This document shows, one piece after another, positions 8,800 through 18,214 of a DNA stretch of 64,000 nucleotides. Each line of letters opens with the position of its first letter. Position 1 is the first letter of the stretch. The position numbers and the translations under genes were made by a program. The notes below the pieces were generated by a model. The model was not told the origin of the DNA. It saw nothing but the letters and a program-made list of their open reading frames with translations, and did no database searches. This DNA is from Shewanella sp. ANA-3 (lineage in GTDB: Bacteria > Pseudomonadota > Gammaproteobacteria > Enterobacterales > Shewanellaceae): the NCBI RefSeq assembly GCF_000203935.1, contig NC_008577.1:4154001-4218000 (forward strand). Direction: 5' to 3'.

Positions 8800-9528
8800 C
8801 TAGAGCGGGTTGAGCAACATGCCACGCATCGAGAGCACGCGACGTAGAATCAACCCGGGAGAATTTTGATTACGGGTCTGACGCAGATTATGGGCGATCA
8901 TAAACTCTTGGCGCAGATCCTGATCGAGATCTAAAGCCTCAAAGGCTTCGATGGTTAAGGTCTGCTGCTGATTATCAATCAATGACTTAATCACGCTTAA
9001 CGGGAAAGATTGCTCAGAGCTGGCATTTAAGTATGCAAAGGCCGTTAAGGCAATGATTTGCCCGAATACGCTAAACAGCGCCAAGGTTTGTACTTCATCG
9101 GGATCAACTTCAACATCCGGCATATCGACTAAGCTGTCGACCGCATCGGTAGCAATATTTTCCGTGAGTTTCCAATAACCTTGCACTAATTTCTTATAGG
9201 GTTGGGGTAATTCATCGAGGCGCTCTTTCAAATAGAAGGTGAAGGCATAACGATAAATATTGACCTGGCCTAAACGGATCAGGGCGTCTTTTAAGGAACG
9301 AGATTTAGGATTTACGACGCCTGAAGCCTGCGCCGAATTACTGCGCATCAACATATGGGCAGCTAATGCGGGATCGCTCGAAATAATATCGATCACATTA
9401 CGAATGTCGCCTTCGGCAAGGATCGCTTTTTTGAGTGGAATTAAGATCCCACGGCGACCGATCACTTGCTCTTCATTCGCTATGATGGCTCTCACTTGAG
9501 TAAAAACCTGTTGCTCAAGATCTGTCAT
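8800..9528 (-). CDS. HDOD-domain protein
   Basis: 242 residues. The region of about residues 20-200 matches the HDOD fold (an HD-phosphohydrolase-like domain that lacks most metal ligands): ILIPLKKAILAEGDIRNV, SDPALAAHMLMRSNSA and the helix SLKDALIRLGQVNIYRYAF are the characteristic elements. HDOD proteins are usually signalling adaptors that bind partners in stress, chemotaxis or c-di-GMP pathways; no output domain is attached here. It is a single gene with its own terminator. Specific function unknown. Confidence 0.8.
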   Translation of the reverse strand: MTDLEQQVFTQVRAIIANEEQVIGRRGILIPLKKAILAEGDIRNVIDIISSDPALAAHMLMRSNSAQASGVVNPKSRSLKDALIRLGQVNIYRYAFTFYLKERLDELPQPYKKLVQGYWKLTENIATDAVDSLVDMPDVEVDPDEVQTLALFSVFGQIIALTAFAYLNASSEQSFPLSVIKSLIDNQQQTLTIEAFEALDLDQDLRQEFMIAHNLRQTRNQNSPGLILRRVLSMRGMLLNPL

Positions 9529-9608
9529 AAGACACTTTACACCTGTTAATTTGCTATAAGATGATTCGAATACCGCTCACATCATACCCAAACTACAAAG
9601 AATTTCAG

Positions 9609-9678
9609 CCCTAAGTCGTAGAATAATTGTGACTATGCTTTAGATGCAGTGATCTACAGCACAAGCAACGACTTAGGC
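9609..9678. repeat. Nested palindromic intergenic element
   Basis: Outer arms CCTAAGTCGT (9610-9619) and ACGACTTAGG (9668-9677) are perfect 10-bp inverted repeats. Inside them lie a second pair, TTGTG / CACAA, and a central hairpin TAGAT / ATCTA. The nested design in a non-coding gap looks like a REP/MITE-type repeat or a structured RNA. Copy number elsewhere cannot be judged from one window. Confidence 0.5.
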
Positions 9679-9756
9679 TATCTGAATATAGGGCGAACTT
9701 ATAAAGAATACACCGAGAAAATGGATTTTTCTCTGCGTATAGCCAAACAACGGAAA

Positions 9757-9785
9757 TAATAAGGCCAGACTAAGTCTGGCCTTAT
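9757..9785 (-). terminator. Terminator after btuB-like gene
   Basis: AAGGCCAGAC / GTCTGGCCTT stem (9761-9770 and 9774-9783) with a 3-nt loop, 27 nt beyond the receptor stop. The T tract on the minus strand is weak (TTATTATTT). Confidence 0.6.
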
Positions 9786-9809
9786 ATAGATTAACGATTA
9801 GTCTCAAGC

Positions 9810-11771
9810 TTAGAAGCGGTAACCCACAGTCAAGCGAATATCACGACCTCGGCCCGTGTAATAGCCGTCATATTCTCCACCAGCATAATAGCCAGAACTG
9901 ACATACTCTTTATCAAACAGGTTATCGATACGCAGGCTCGCTAACCAAGCGTCACGGGTATAGTTCAGGGCCAGATTACCTAAAACATAGCTAGATAATT
10001 TATCGCCTTGGTTAGCGTTATCGCCTTCGATAAAACGATCGCCCGTGTAAATCGCCTCGGCAAACACTTGGAAATGCTCGGCAAAATCCATGCTAACGTA
10101 ACCGCGTCCCGTATGCTCAGCCACCCAAGACAATTGCTTGCCATCATTCACCCCATCGGTAAATTCGGCATCGATATAGTTATATTCCAAACCTAAGGTA
10201 AGGGCTTGAGTGACCTGCCAATCCCAATCGGCACTCGCGCCATAGCGACGTGAAGCATCGGCATTGACGTTGGCGCCTTGGAAGCTGCCACCAACAGGTT
10301 TTTCAGCACTCGGGTCGAAGACGATTTCATCTTCTAAATCGAGACGATATAGGCTGACGCGTAGGCTTTGGCTAGCAACAGTCCAATCCCAACCAGCCTC
10401 GTAGGAGCGGCCCGTCTGCGGCTTTAAGCCATACACATCTTTCGGGGTGTAAGCTTGCTCATCGACCTTAGCGAAACGGAAGTTTTCATCACCACGCAGA
10501 TAGAATCTGTGCTCGGCGCTCGGACGGTAATTTAAACCGAACTCGAATGCGGTCGCATCTTCATCTAAATCGATACCGTTTGGATACACATTGCCATCGA
10601 CCAGATCGTCGGTCACCCGCGCATAACGTCCGCCCACCACATAGCTTAAGGTGTGGCTTAATGGCACTGTGGCTTGCAGGTAAGCACTCTGCATTTCCTG
10701 CACGTTGCTGCGCGCCATAGAGTCAAACTCTGCCTTACCGCGGCTGATATCCAAACCTGTGACTAGATTTAGCTCACCTTGACGGGTGCTGTAATTAGCA
10801 AGCGCTTTAGGACTAAACATCAGCAGCGAGCGAGTATTATGGCTGCCCGCTCCCCAGTTTAATGAGCTCACTAAGGTATCGCTGTAATCCAGATCCGCCG
10901 CCAAGGCCCAGTTTTGGTTAAGCTGATGCTGATAACCGCTGCGCGCCGCAGTGGTCATCTCATGAACATATTCGCTGCTATTAGAAGACTGACGTGGATT
11001 TTCTTTGAACTGCTTAGGGGTCAACGCCCCAGGATTCTCGCGGTCATCATCGTAATAGCTGGTTTCAACGAAGAAAGAATCTGTGGCGGTTTTATATTGA
11101 ATACGGCCTAAGATAGAGCCAGTTTCATTGGCATTATGCTTACGATAGTTATCGCCTTGGTTGTAGCTACCGGTCAGGAAATAGTGCCAATCTTTATTGA
11201 TGGCGCCCGACACATCGCCGCGACCTTCGTAGGTATTAAAGCTGCCGCCGGATAATTGCACGCTGCCGCCCGTATTCTCAGGCGACTTGGTCACAATGTT
11301 AATCACCCCGCCTACCGCTTGGTCGCCATAGAGCACGCCGGCACTGCCCGATAGAATTTCAACACGCTCAATTAAATTGAGCGGAATCGCATTCAGGCTA
11401 GGCGCGGCGATATCGATATTATTTAAGCGACGACCATCGAGCAAAATCAAGGTGTTGTTAACCGCAGAGCTAGCGCTAAAGCCACGCATCGCGAAACTAG
11501 TACCAATGTTATTGTCGGACAGCTGAATACCGCTTTGACCACGTAAGACTTCGGTCAAGCTGGTTGCGCCACTCTGCTCAATCGCAGCTGCATCAATCAC
11601 ATTCACATTGGCGGCAATATTCAAGGGGGTCTTGTCTGAACGGCCAATGACGACGATATGCTCATCGACTTTGGCAACGCTGGCATCATCGGCCGCCACG
11701 GCGGGGGCGATAACAGAAAAGCTGCAAAGGCTGCCAATCAGCAGCGCGATTTTAGTTGGATGTGTTCCCAT
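9810..11771 (-). CDS. btuB: TonB-dependent outer-membrane receptor, probable vitamin B12 receptor
   Basis: 653 residues from ATG 11771. N-terminal signal peptide (cleavage likely near APAVAADD), a TonB-box-like segment (EHIVVIG), plug domain with the GVINIVTKSPE motif, then a C-terminal beta-barrel ending in TVGYRF with terminal Phe. It imports a scarce ligand across the outer membrane using ExbBD-TonB energy. The ligand is inferred as cobalamin because the transcript begins with a cobalamin riboswitch. A longer frame to 11873 has no signal peptide and was not used. No btuF or btuCD neighbours are present here. Confidence 0.88.
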   Translation of the reverse strand: MGTHPTKIALLIGSLCSFSVIAPAVAADDASVAKVDEHIVVIGRSDKTPLNIAANVNVIDAAAIEQSGATSLTEVLRGQSGIQLSDNNIGTSFAMRGFSASSAVNNTLILLDGRRLNNIDIAAPSLNAIPLNLIERVEILSGSAGVLYGDQAVGGVINIVTKSPENTGGSVQLSGGSFNTYEGRGDVSGAINKDWHYFLTGSYNQGDNYRKHNANETGSILGRIQYKTATDSFFVETSYYDDDRENPGALTPKQFKENPRQSSNSSEYVHEMTTAARSGYQHQLNQNWALAADLDYSDTLVSSLNWGAGSHNTRSLLMFSPKALANYSTRQGELNLVTGLDISRGKAEFDSMARSNVQEMQSAYLQATVPLSHTLSYVVGGRYARVTDDLVDGNVYPNGIDLDEDATAFEFGLNYRPSAEHRFYLRGDENFRFAKVDEQAYTPKDVYGLKPQTGRSYEAGWDWTVASQSLRVSLYRLDLEDEIVFDPSAEKPVGGSFQGANVNADASRRYGASADWDWQVTQALTLGLEYNYIDAEFTDGVNDGKQLSWVAEHTGRGYVSMDFAEHFQVFAEAIYTGDRFIEGDNANQGDKLSSYVLGNLALNYTRDAWLASLRIDNLFDKEYVSSGYYAGGEYDGYYTGRGRDIRLTVGYRF

Positions 11772-11884
11772 TTTACCTTTAACTCCTGCAAGGAAAACGG
11801 GGCATTGGCGCCACGATACCGTTGATTCAGTACAAATACTGACAGTCACTATCGCATTTTGAGATCTGCCCACCGAAATCTCAA

Positions 11885-12100
11885 AAACACCTTTAGGGCC
11901 GGTCTCCGGACTTAGGCTATGTCTATCTCAACGAGAGATAAACGCGAAACTGACCTTTGCACACTCGATTCTCTGGCTCATCTTGAGCTACCAAGCGAAT
12001 GCGGTCGTCTCTCACCTTTTACCGTTGCGGGGGCAGTGCCAGAATTTCACTGGCTTCCCGATTATCTCGCGACGAATGCGTCGCAAGCACCACAGAAGGT
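11885..12100 (-). ncRNA. Cobalamin riboswitch
   Basis: On the minus strand the leader of the TonB receptor shows the cobalamin aptamer hallmarks in order: GGTGC start stem, GGGAAGCCAGTG, the B12-box core GCACTGCCCCCGCAACGGTA, and the closing AGTCCGGAGACCGGCCC. Cobalamin binding normally shuts off expression of the downstream transport gene. The aptamer ends about 115 nt before the receptor start, leaving room for the expression platform. Confidence 0.93.
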
Positions 12101-12236
12101 TGACTAAAAATGAGGTTCATAGGGCGAAAAAACCAGTTAACGCCCAACAAGGCTCGTGGCATATCAAGCCTGAGCGCGCGCATTATAGACGTCTATACGG
12201 ATGAAAGTCCATGATCATCCGTCTATCGACTGACAA

Positions 12237-12905
12237 CTACTTTAAGGAAAAGGGCGCCAAGGCTGAGATAAAGTCGGCACTGTTGGCCGCTTGTAGAGGA
12301 GGTTTATCGGCAGAAAACACCTCACCACGCATCGATTTATGCAGCAAATACAAATCCTTGTCGCCACTCACTACAGTGTAATAACCAATTTCGCCCTGGG
12401 GATGAGAGGTAAAGGCCGTTGGATTAAATTGAGTCGCGCCATGGACATTCGGCATAGTGGTACAACCAAGAATGGCTTGAAATCCGTCGTGACCATCCAC
12501 TTGGGTATCCCCTAGCTTTTGGTAAACCACCTCACCGTCACAGGAAGCTTGGTAAGTCTCGGCCATCGCATCTAAAAACTGCTCGGGGCTGACGCTTTCG
12601 GCCATATCCTTAAAGCCTTGCACACAAAACAGCGCACTCCATTGATTGAGCGCCTCCTGCTCCGGCACAAATTCCGCCATAAACATGCCCGCGCGTTCTT
12701 CATGGTAGGCTTTGCGCCACCCCTCTGGCAGGTTAAATCCTAATTGCTGGCTAAAAACGGGGAGCACATGGGAATGGGAAGCACTGCTCTCATGGCGAGG
12801 CATATCCAATTTCGCCTCGACGGATTCAGAACCGATTAGGCTGCACAGCATCAATACGCTCGCGCCCTGCCATAACCTCATCTGCATATGGGGTATACAT
12901 TTCAT
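12237..12905 (-). CDS. Secreted protein of unknown function
   Basis: 222 residues from ATG 12905 (AAGG 9 nt upstream; an in-frame ATG at 12914 abuts that site). Residues 1-34 form a signal peptide, probably cut after SVEA, so it should be periplasmic or outer-membrane associated. Visible features are an amphipathic FSQQLGFNLPEGWRKAYHEE segment, two cysteines (ALFCVQGF, ILGCTTMP), and an alpha/beta pattern reminiscent of small periplasmic stress proteins. I do not recognise the family. It is separated from the B12 receptor by the riboswitch promoter region and appears monocistronic. Confidence 0.7.
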   Translation of the reverse strand: MKCIPHMQMRLWQGASVLMLCSLIGSESVEAKLDMPRHESSASHSHVLPVFSQQLGFNLPEGWRKAYHEERAGMFMAEFVPEQEALNQWSALFCVQGFKDMAESVSPEQFLDAMAETYQASCDGEVVYQKLGDTQVDGHDGFQAILGCTTMPNVHGATQFNPTAFTSHPQGEIGYYTVVSGDKDLYLLHKSMRGEVFSADKPPLQAANSADFISALAPFSLK

Positions 12906-13093
12906 TATTATCATCCTTGTATCGCATTGTTATGGGTTAATACGACATATGAAATTGCATAGAAAACATCCAGCATTCTAGCGAAGATGTAAATAAGATA
13001 ACAGTTAAAAAGCGAAACAAAATGACACTTATACAGTCACAACAACTGTAAAATAGTAAATAGCAGCCAAAGATAGGGTCGGTGATGGATTAA

Positions 13094-13123
13094 CAAGCTG
13101 GTGAATGGGTCTTCACCAGCTGA
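13094..13123 (-). terminator. Hairpin after the RCC1-like lipoprotein gene
   Basis: Perfect 10-bp stem AGCTGGTGAA (13096-13105) / TTCACCAGCT (13112-13121) with a 6-nt loop, 30 nt after the stop at 13151. There is no real T tract, so it may act as a transcript-stabilising hairpin. Confidence 0.45.
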
Positions 13124-13150
13124 GAAATGCCTTACATGCCCAACAATGAG

Positions 13151-14587
13151 TTAGTCAAATGACCAATTGATTTTACGCTGCGGCCTTGCCTGACTCAAAA
13201 TCGCCTGCCGTTGCTCTGGAGTCTCACATTGGGCTGCGGGATTAAATTCCAGCGGCTTAACCACCAAAGAGTCGGCGGGTTGTACCGGCGATTTATCAAA
13301 CATCCCCAGATTCATCGACCAAGAGACCCATTCTCCCTTTTCACTGACCCCCACAAAACCATCATTTGCCTGCGCTAACCAAGTGAGGCGCGGAATGCGT
13401 TCAATCAGTTGCTCGACATTTTTAAGGTTTGCCCGATAACCGACGGGGACCACTTTGCCGTCGGGGCGCGTAAAGGCAAAGGAGGACTTACCTAGGGTAA
13501 TTTTGCTGCCCTGCTGCCAATACTTGTCGAGGATCTCTTGAGCATGATGAAAGCCAAACAGATAGGCGTAATCCGTATCGTCCGCGAGAATTTGCGGCGC
13601 GGCGTTGTCACGCAGTAGCAAGAATCCCGGGCCGACGCTGATAATCTCTTTCACGCCTGTGATATCGGTTTTCTTAATCCAATCGACGCCACAGTTAGTC
13701 CCATCGCCCCAGAAATGCGCGTCACCCGTTGGACTTAACACCGCAAACGCACAACTGTTTGCCGTGAGACTCGCCACATCCTTAAGAGCGCTGCGGATAG
13801 GATAAGCATCACTGCGCCAGCCCCAACTCACCACTGAGCCATCTTTTTTTAAGGCGGCATAGGTATTTTGAAAATATTCGATATGTTTAATATCCGTCAG
13901 CTGCGACTGCAACTTCTTCATATTGGTCGAACTTTCAACCTCCCCCCAAACTACGGCGCTGGCGTCTTTTTTCAGGGCAATAAAACTGCGCCCTTTAGCA
14001 AAGATATCGACTACATCGACTAACTCATTTTGCACCTGCAAACTATTGCCGCCGTAAGGTCCGTAGCCCCAAGTATGCACCTTACCATTGGCGTCGAGGG
14101 CGGCTACGGCCTCCCGGTTAGCGAATAGCTTAGTGATATTAGTCATACGCGCTTGCAATGCCTTGTCCAGACTCAACTTGCCCGCATTACCCCAATAGAC
14201 CACAGTGCCATCTTGGCGCAGCGCAGCAAACCCATCTTTAACAGGGACAATTTGCTTCACCTGCTTGAGCTCTGGCGTCACTTCGCGACTATCGCCACCG
14301 GCAAAACTATCACCCCAAGTGATGACCTCTCCTGACTTAGTTAATGCGGCGAAGGCCGTGCTGTTGGTCACCACAGTATCGACTGCGGGTAAATCGCAGG
14401 GAATATGGCGATAATTCGGATTTGCCTCTTCCTTAAACTGGATAAGCTTGCCGTTATCAAATTGCAGCAAGGATTCCTTTTCATTTTCGACTACGGCTAC
14501 GGGTTTAGGCTGGCTACAGGCGGTTAATTGTAACGCCACTAAGGCGGCCACCAATGCCAAGGGACGTGATATAGGATAAGACTGCAT
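13151..14587 (-). CDS. RCC1-like repeat lipoprotein
   Basis: 478 residues. It has a lipoprotein signal with lipobox LTAC, so it is probably membrane-anchored in the periplasm. The body contains repeated units of roughly 45-50 residues with the pattern AFAALTKSGEVITWGD / GFAALRQDGTVVYWG / AVAALDANGKVHTWG / FIALKKDASAVVWG / TYAALKKDGSVVSWGW, the mark of RCC1-type beta-propeller repeats. Such propellers usually bind proteins. The upstream membrane-protein gene ends 3 nt before this start, so the two are one operon and may form a complex. Function unknown. Confidence 0.82.
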   Translation of the reverse strand: MQSYPISRPLALVAALVALQLTACSQPKPVAVVENEKESLLQFDNGKLIQFKEEANPNYRHIPCDLPAVDTVVTNSTAFAALTKSGEVITWGDSFAGGDSREVTPELKQVKQIVPVKDGFAALRQDGTVVYWGNAGKLSLDKALQARMTNITKLFANREAVAALDANGKVHTWGYGPYGGNSLQVQNELVDVVDIFAKGRSFIALKKDASAVVWGEVESSTNMKKLQSQLTDIKHIEYFQNTYAALKKDGSVVSWGWRSDAYPIRSALKDVASLTANSCAFAVLSPTGDAHFWGDGTNCGVDWIKKTDITGVKEIISVGPGFLLLRDNAAPQILADDTDYAYLFGFHHAQEILDKYWQQGSKITLGKSSFAFTRPDGKVVPVGYRANLKNVEQLIERIPRLTWLAQANDGFVGVSEKGEWVSWSMNLGMFDKSPVQPADSLVVKPLEFNPAAQCETPEQRQAILSQARPQRKINWSFD

Positions 14588-14590
14588 TAC

Positions 14591-15958
14591 TTATTTCCCT
14601 GTATTTGCTGAAACTTTGGTTGCTGAAATTTTGGTTACTGAAAACGCGGCTTGCTGAATGGGTTGTGCTAATTTGCCTGATATCGACTCGAGTAGCGGCT
14701 TGAGTTCGTACCCAAAACCCTGACGCGAATCGATACGGGTTAAGAGAACTTGAATTTGTTTATCTAGCGCCTGTGCACTGTCTTGACTGAGAGTATCGAA
14801 CGCCTGCGCCAGTGTTAAGGCTGTTAAGATCAACCGTTGAACTGGGCCGATTGTGCGCCCCACTTGGCGGTTCAACGCAGTATTGTCGAGCACTAATGTT
14901 ACTAAGTAGAGTAAATAATCGAGGTGCACAGTAAAATCGACGTGGCATTGCTTTTCATCCGCCAAGCCGAATTTGAGCGCTTTGGCCTCACACAGCGCCT
15001 TCAATGCCGCTAACTTTTCTACGGTTAATTCCAATGCAAAGGGCAACTGCTTAGTGCGCGTCATCAGCACAAAGCTGGCTAAGGTTTTAGCCGACAGCGT
15101 CTGTTTACTACGGGCGAGCATCGCCAGCGCTAAGTAGTGAAATCCTAATGAACTCAAGCGATAAAAGCTTATCATCGCAATAGATTCATCTACCGATTCC
15201 AGCTTTTTTTTGCTCGGTGAAGTGTGCATTTGCTCGAATAAATCGACCAAACGCGGATAGAGCTCAGGGCAATGACCTATATGCTCAGCCGCTTCCCAGA
15301 CCAATATATTCGCGGCAGGATGCTGGCGATAGGTTTCGAGCAAACGGATAATCCCGGTGTAATCCTGTTGCTGCCCTAAACGCCTAATTATTGGCACATA
15401 ACGGGACTCGGCCCAGCGGATCCTTAATAGCGTCAAACAGAAATAACCGATAAGCAAACTGCCTAATATACCTGCGATGCCAAAGCCCAAATCTAGCTTG
15501 GCGCGATCGCGGGTTAATTCGAGATCGGCGCTCGCCTGTGTTGGCGCCTCGGGAAGATAATGCACAACACTTTGTCCGTAGTTGGGCACTAATGCGCCTG
15601 GGGTGTCGCCCTGCGGCGGCCGTAATTGATAGGTCGCTTGGCAATTCACGCCATCGAGTTCCCATTGACGGACGAGCTTGCCCTTGGCGGTGCGATACTC
15701 AGCCAAGCAAATCAATCTTTGGTTATACACGCCCGTCGAACTGCGCTCACTGCGATAGGCGGTTTCAATCACTCGACCTATGGCCACATCGCCACGCTCC
15801 AGCAACTGATTGACCAGAAACCACTTTTGCGCCCCTTCCCAAAGGAATAGCGCGGCAACACTCATCAAAAGGAGAGGGATACAGGTCAAGAGTATTGCTA
15901 ACCAGCCCCAAAAACGCGTGGGTGCACTCGAGGTTAATTGACTGCGATTCATCAACAC
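14591..15958 (-). CDS. Membrane protein with DUF3592-like N-terminal region
   Basis: 455 residues. There is one membrane segment at about residues 17-40 and another at about 153-175; between them lies an extracytoplasmic region with a GRVIETAYRSE...GVYNQRLICLAEYRTAKGK pattern like DUF3592 domains. The C-terminal half is a helical cytoplasmic region without a recognised domain. The start is a GTG at 15958 with AGGA 9 nt upstream; the ATG at 15952 is an alternative. It is followed at once by the RCC1-like lipoprotein gene, implying a joint envelope role that I cannot define. Confidence 0.7.
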   Translation of the reverse strand: MLMNRSQLTSSAPTRFWGWLAILLTCIPLLLMSVAALFLWEGAQKWFLVNQLLERGDVAIGRVIETAYRSERSSTGVYNQRLICLAEYRTAKGKLVRQWELDGVNCQATYQLRPPQGDTPGALVPNYGQSVVHYLPEAPTQASADLELTRDRAKLDLGFGIAGILGSLLIGYFCLTLLRIRWAESRYVPIIRRLGQQQDYTGIIRLLETYRQHPAANILVWEAAEHIGHCPELYPRLVDLFEQMHTSPSKKKLESVDESIAMISFYRLSSLGFHYLALAMLARSKQTLSAKTLASFVLMTRTKQLPFALELTVEKLAALKALCEAKALKFGLADEKQCHVDFTVHLDYLLYLVTLVLDNTALNRQVGRTIGPVQRLILTALTLAQAFDTLSQDSAQALDKQIQVLLTRIDSRQGFGYELKPLLESISGKLAQPIQQAAFSVTKISATKVSANTGK

Positions 15959-16159
15959 GCCAGAACTTCCTTATCATTCCATGATCGCTAAGGCATTAGA
16001 GAACTTGATTCTGCCTAAAGCGGGGCGCTATTGTAGCAGCTTATTGATAGAAATCAGAAAAAGCTCACAGTTTGCCCTAAAGACTCGGCCACATCCTAGC
16101 CTGCAAACTTGAGCATGCTATTCTACGTTTCCATTCCCGCTGTTTAAAGGAGTAACAGT

Positions 16160-17116
16160 ATGAGTCGTCCGATTATTTTGGATTGCGATCCCGGCCATGA
16201 CGATGCTATCGCGCTCATTTTAGCCCTCGCCCATCCAGAGCTAACCCCACTGGCCGTAACCACCAGCGCCGGCAACCAAACCCCAGATAAAACCCTCAAT
16301 AACGCCCTGCGGATCTTAACCCTGCTCAATCGCAGCGATATTCCGGTCGCGGGCGGCGCGGTTAAACCCTTAAGCCGTGAGTTGATGATTGCCGATAACG
16401 TTCACGGTGAAACAGGGCTCGATGGCCCGGCATTGCCTGCACCGAGTTTTCAACCACAGGCCGTGAATGCGGTCGAGCTAATGGCCGAGAAAATCCGCCA
16501 AAGCGATAAACCAGTAACATTAGTGCCTACTGGGCCGCTCACCAATATCGCGCTGCTACTCGCCAGCCATGCCGAGTTACACGCCAAAATTGAGCGCATT
16601 GTGTTGATGGGTGGTGCCGCCGGGGTTGGTAACTGGACACCCGCCGCCGAGTTTAATATTTTTGTCGACCCAGAGGCGGCCGACATTGTCTTTAAATCCG
16701 GTATTCCCATCACCATGTGCGGCCTCGATGTTACCCATCAGGCACAGATCATGGATGAAGATATCGAACGTATTCGCGCTATTGCTAATCCCGTGGCTAA
16801 GTGTGTCGCCGAGTTGTTGGATTTCTTTATGATTTACCATAGAGATCCTAAATGGGGCTTTGTCGGCGCGCCGCTGCATGACCCTTGCACTATCGCTTGG
16901 TTACTCAATCCCGCGCTGTTTGATGCCCAAGACTGCTGGGTCGGCATTGAAACCCAAAGCGAGTTAACACTGGGGATGACGGTGGTCGACCGCTATCAAC
17001 TAACGGGCAAACCCGCGAATGCGACAGTGCTCTTCGGCATTGATAGACAGGGCTTTGTTGACTTGTTAGTTGACAGTTTAGCGGTCTACACACCAACCTA
17101 TCTCAATCGCAGATGA
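16160..17116 (+). CDS. rihA: Pyrimidine/inosine-uridine nucleoside hydrolase
   Basis: 318 residues, nucleoside hydrolase family. The N-terminal calcium-binding DCDPGHDDA motif, VPTGPLTNIALLL, VLMGGA and the AEFNIFVDPEAA motif are all present. These enzymes split the N-glycosidic bond of ribonucleosides to base plus ribose. A ribokinase gene follows 18 nt after the stop, which fits salvage of the released ribose as ribose 5-phosphate. RihA versus RihB type is not certain from sequence alone. Confidence 0.9.
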   Translation: MSRPIILDCDPGHDDAIALILALAHPELTPLAVTTSAGNQTPDKTLNNALRILTLLNRSDIPVAGGAVKPLSRELMIADNVHGETGLDGPALPAPSFQPQAVNAVELMAEKIRQSDKPVTLVPTGPLTNIALLLASHAELHAKIERIVLMGGAAGVGNWTPAAEFNIFVDPEAADIVFKSGIPITMCGLDVTHQAQIMDEDIERIRAIANPVAKCVAELLDFFMIYHRDPKWGFVGAPLHDPCTIAWLLNPALFDAQDCWVGIETQSELTLGMTVVDRYQLTGKPANATVLFGIDRQGFVDLLVDSLAVYTPTYLNRR

Positions 17117-17134
17117 ACTTAAGGTAACGCTTCC

Positions 17135-18046
17135 ATGAGCCACATACTCGTTATAGGCAGTGCCAACGCCGATCATGTTATGAATTTTGAGTATTTGCCC
17201 GTTCCCGGCCAAACCTTAATGAGCCGAGCCTATCGCTTGGAACACGGTGGCAAAGGAGCCAATCAGGCGGTAGCCTGTGCCCGTTTATGCCAAGGGGATG
17301 CGGAAGTGGCATTTATCTGCCATCTCGGCCAAGACAGTGTCGGCAATGACATGCGTACAAGCTGGCTCAAGGATGGCATTAAGGCCGAAGGTATTACCCA
17401 AGTCGCCAATATGAGTACGGGCACGGCGCTGATTTTTGTCGGCGATAATGGGGAGAACTCCATCGGGATCGCCGCGGGCGCCAATGCCGATCTCACCCCA
17501 AGCGAGTTAGAGAAGCATTACGCCCTGTTTGCCAATGCCCAATTCTTACTGATCCAGCTCGAAACGCCGATGGAGACGGTTCACCACGCATTGCAAACCG
17601 CCAAGCGCCTCGGTATTACCACAGTGCTGAATCCTGCGCCTGCAACCAGTCAGGAGTTGGATTACCTCAAATGGGTCGACATCATTACTCCCAATGAGAC
17701 CGAGGCCGAAGCACTTACAGGCATTGAGGTCAATAACGAAGAAGATGCCGAGCTTGCCGCCCAATGGCTACATCAGCAGGGCGTTGCAACTGTCGTCATA
17801 ACCTTAGGCAGTAAAGGCGCGTTTATCAGCAGTGCCGGTTTTACCGGGTTAATTCCGGCGCTGACAGTGCAAGCCATAGATACGGTTGCCGCGGGCGATA
17901 CCTTTAATGGCGCCTTAGTGGTGGGTTTAAGTGAAGGGATGTCAATTGCAGCGGCCGTCGGGTTTGCCAATGCCGCCTCTGCCATTACCGTTACCCGAGA
18001 AGGCGCCCAGCGCGCGATTCCCTATCGCCACGAAGTCCAACGTTAA
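17135..18046 (+). CDS. rbsK: Ribokinase
   Basis: 303 residues, PfkB family. The N-terminal GSANADHV and GGKGANQAVACARL motifs match ribokinases, and the C-terminal DTVAAGDTFNGALV carries the catalytic Asp and anion hole. It phosphorylates ribose to ribose 5-phosphate. Its position directly behind the nucleoside hydrolase indicates a nucleoside-salvage operon rather than a ribose-transport operon; no rbs transporter is nearby. Confidence 0.92.
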   Translation: MSHILVIGSANADHVMNFEYLPVPGQTLMSRAYRLEHGGKGANQAVACARLCQGDAEVAFICHLGQDSVGNDMRTSWLKDGIKAEGITQVANMSTGTALIFVGDNGENSIGIAAGANADLTPSELEKHYALFANAQFLLIQLETPMETVHHALQTAKRLGITTVLNPAPATSQELDYLKWVDIITPNETEAEALTGIEVNNEEDAELAAQWLHQQGVATVVITLGSKGAFISSAGFTGLIPALTVQAIDTVAAGDTFNGALVVGLSEGMSIAAAVGFANAASAITVTREGAQRAIPYRHEVQR

Positions 18047-18117
18047 CCCATGAGTGCGGCAAGTTGTCGCACTCGACCTCTTTCATTCAAAAGTACTATA
18101 TACATAATTTACATACC

Positions 18118-18142
18118 GAATTCATTCCCATTTAATGAATTC
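18118..18142. promoter_or_regulatory. 9-bp palindrome upstream of azurin
   Basis: GAATTCATT (18118-18126) and AATGAATTC (18134-18142) form a perfect inverted repeat around a 7-nt spacer, 73 nt before the azurin start. Shape and position suggest an operator for a dimeric regulator. It matches neither the FNR nor the ArcA consensus. Confidence 0.4.
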
Positions 18143-18214
18143 AGCCTATGCTGGCAAGCGCATGTTCGAGCCAAAACGGCTCGACCCACCTTGTTCAGAA
18201 TGAGGAAGTACCAG

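Noticed and set aside
11919..12204. Two plus-strand ORFs of 62 and 73 codons.
   Set aside because: They lie across the cobalamin riboswitch, a structured RNA on the other strand, and lack ribosome-binding sites.
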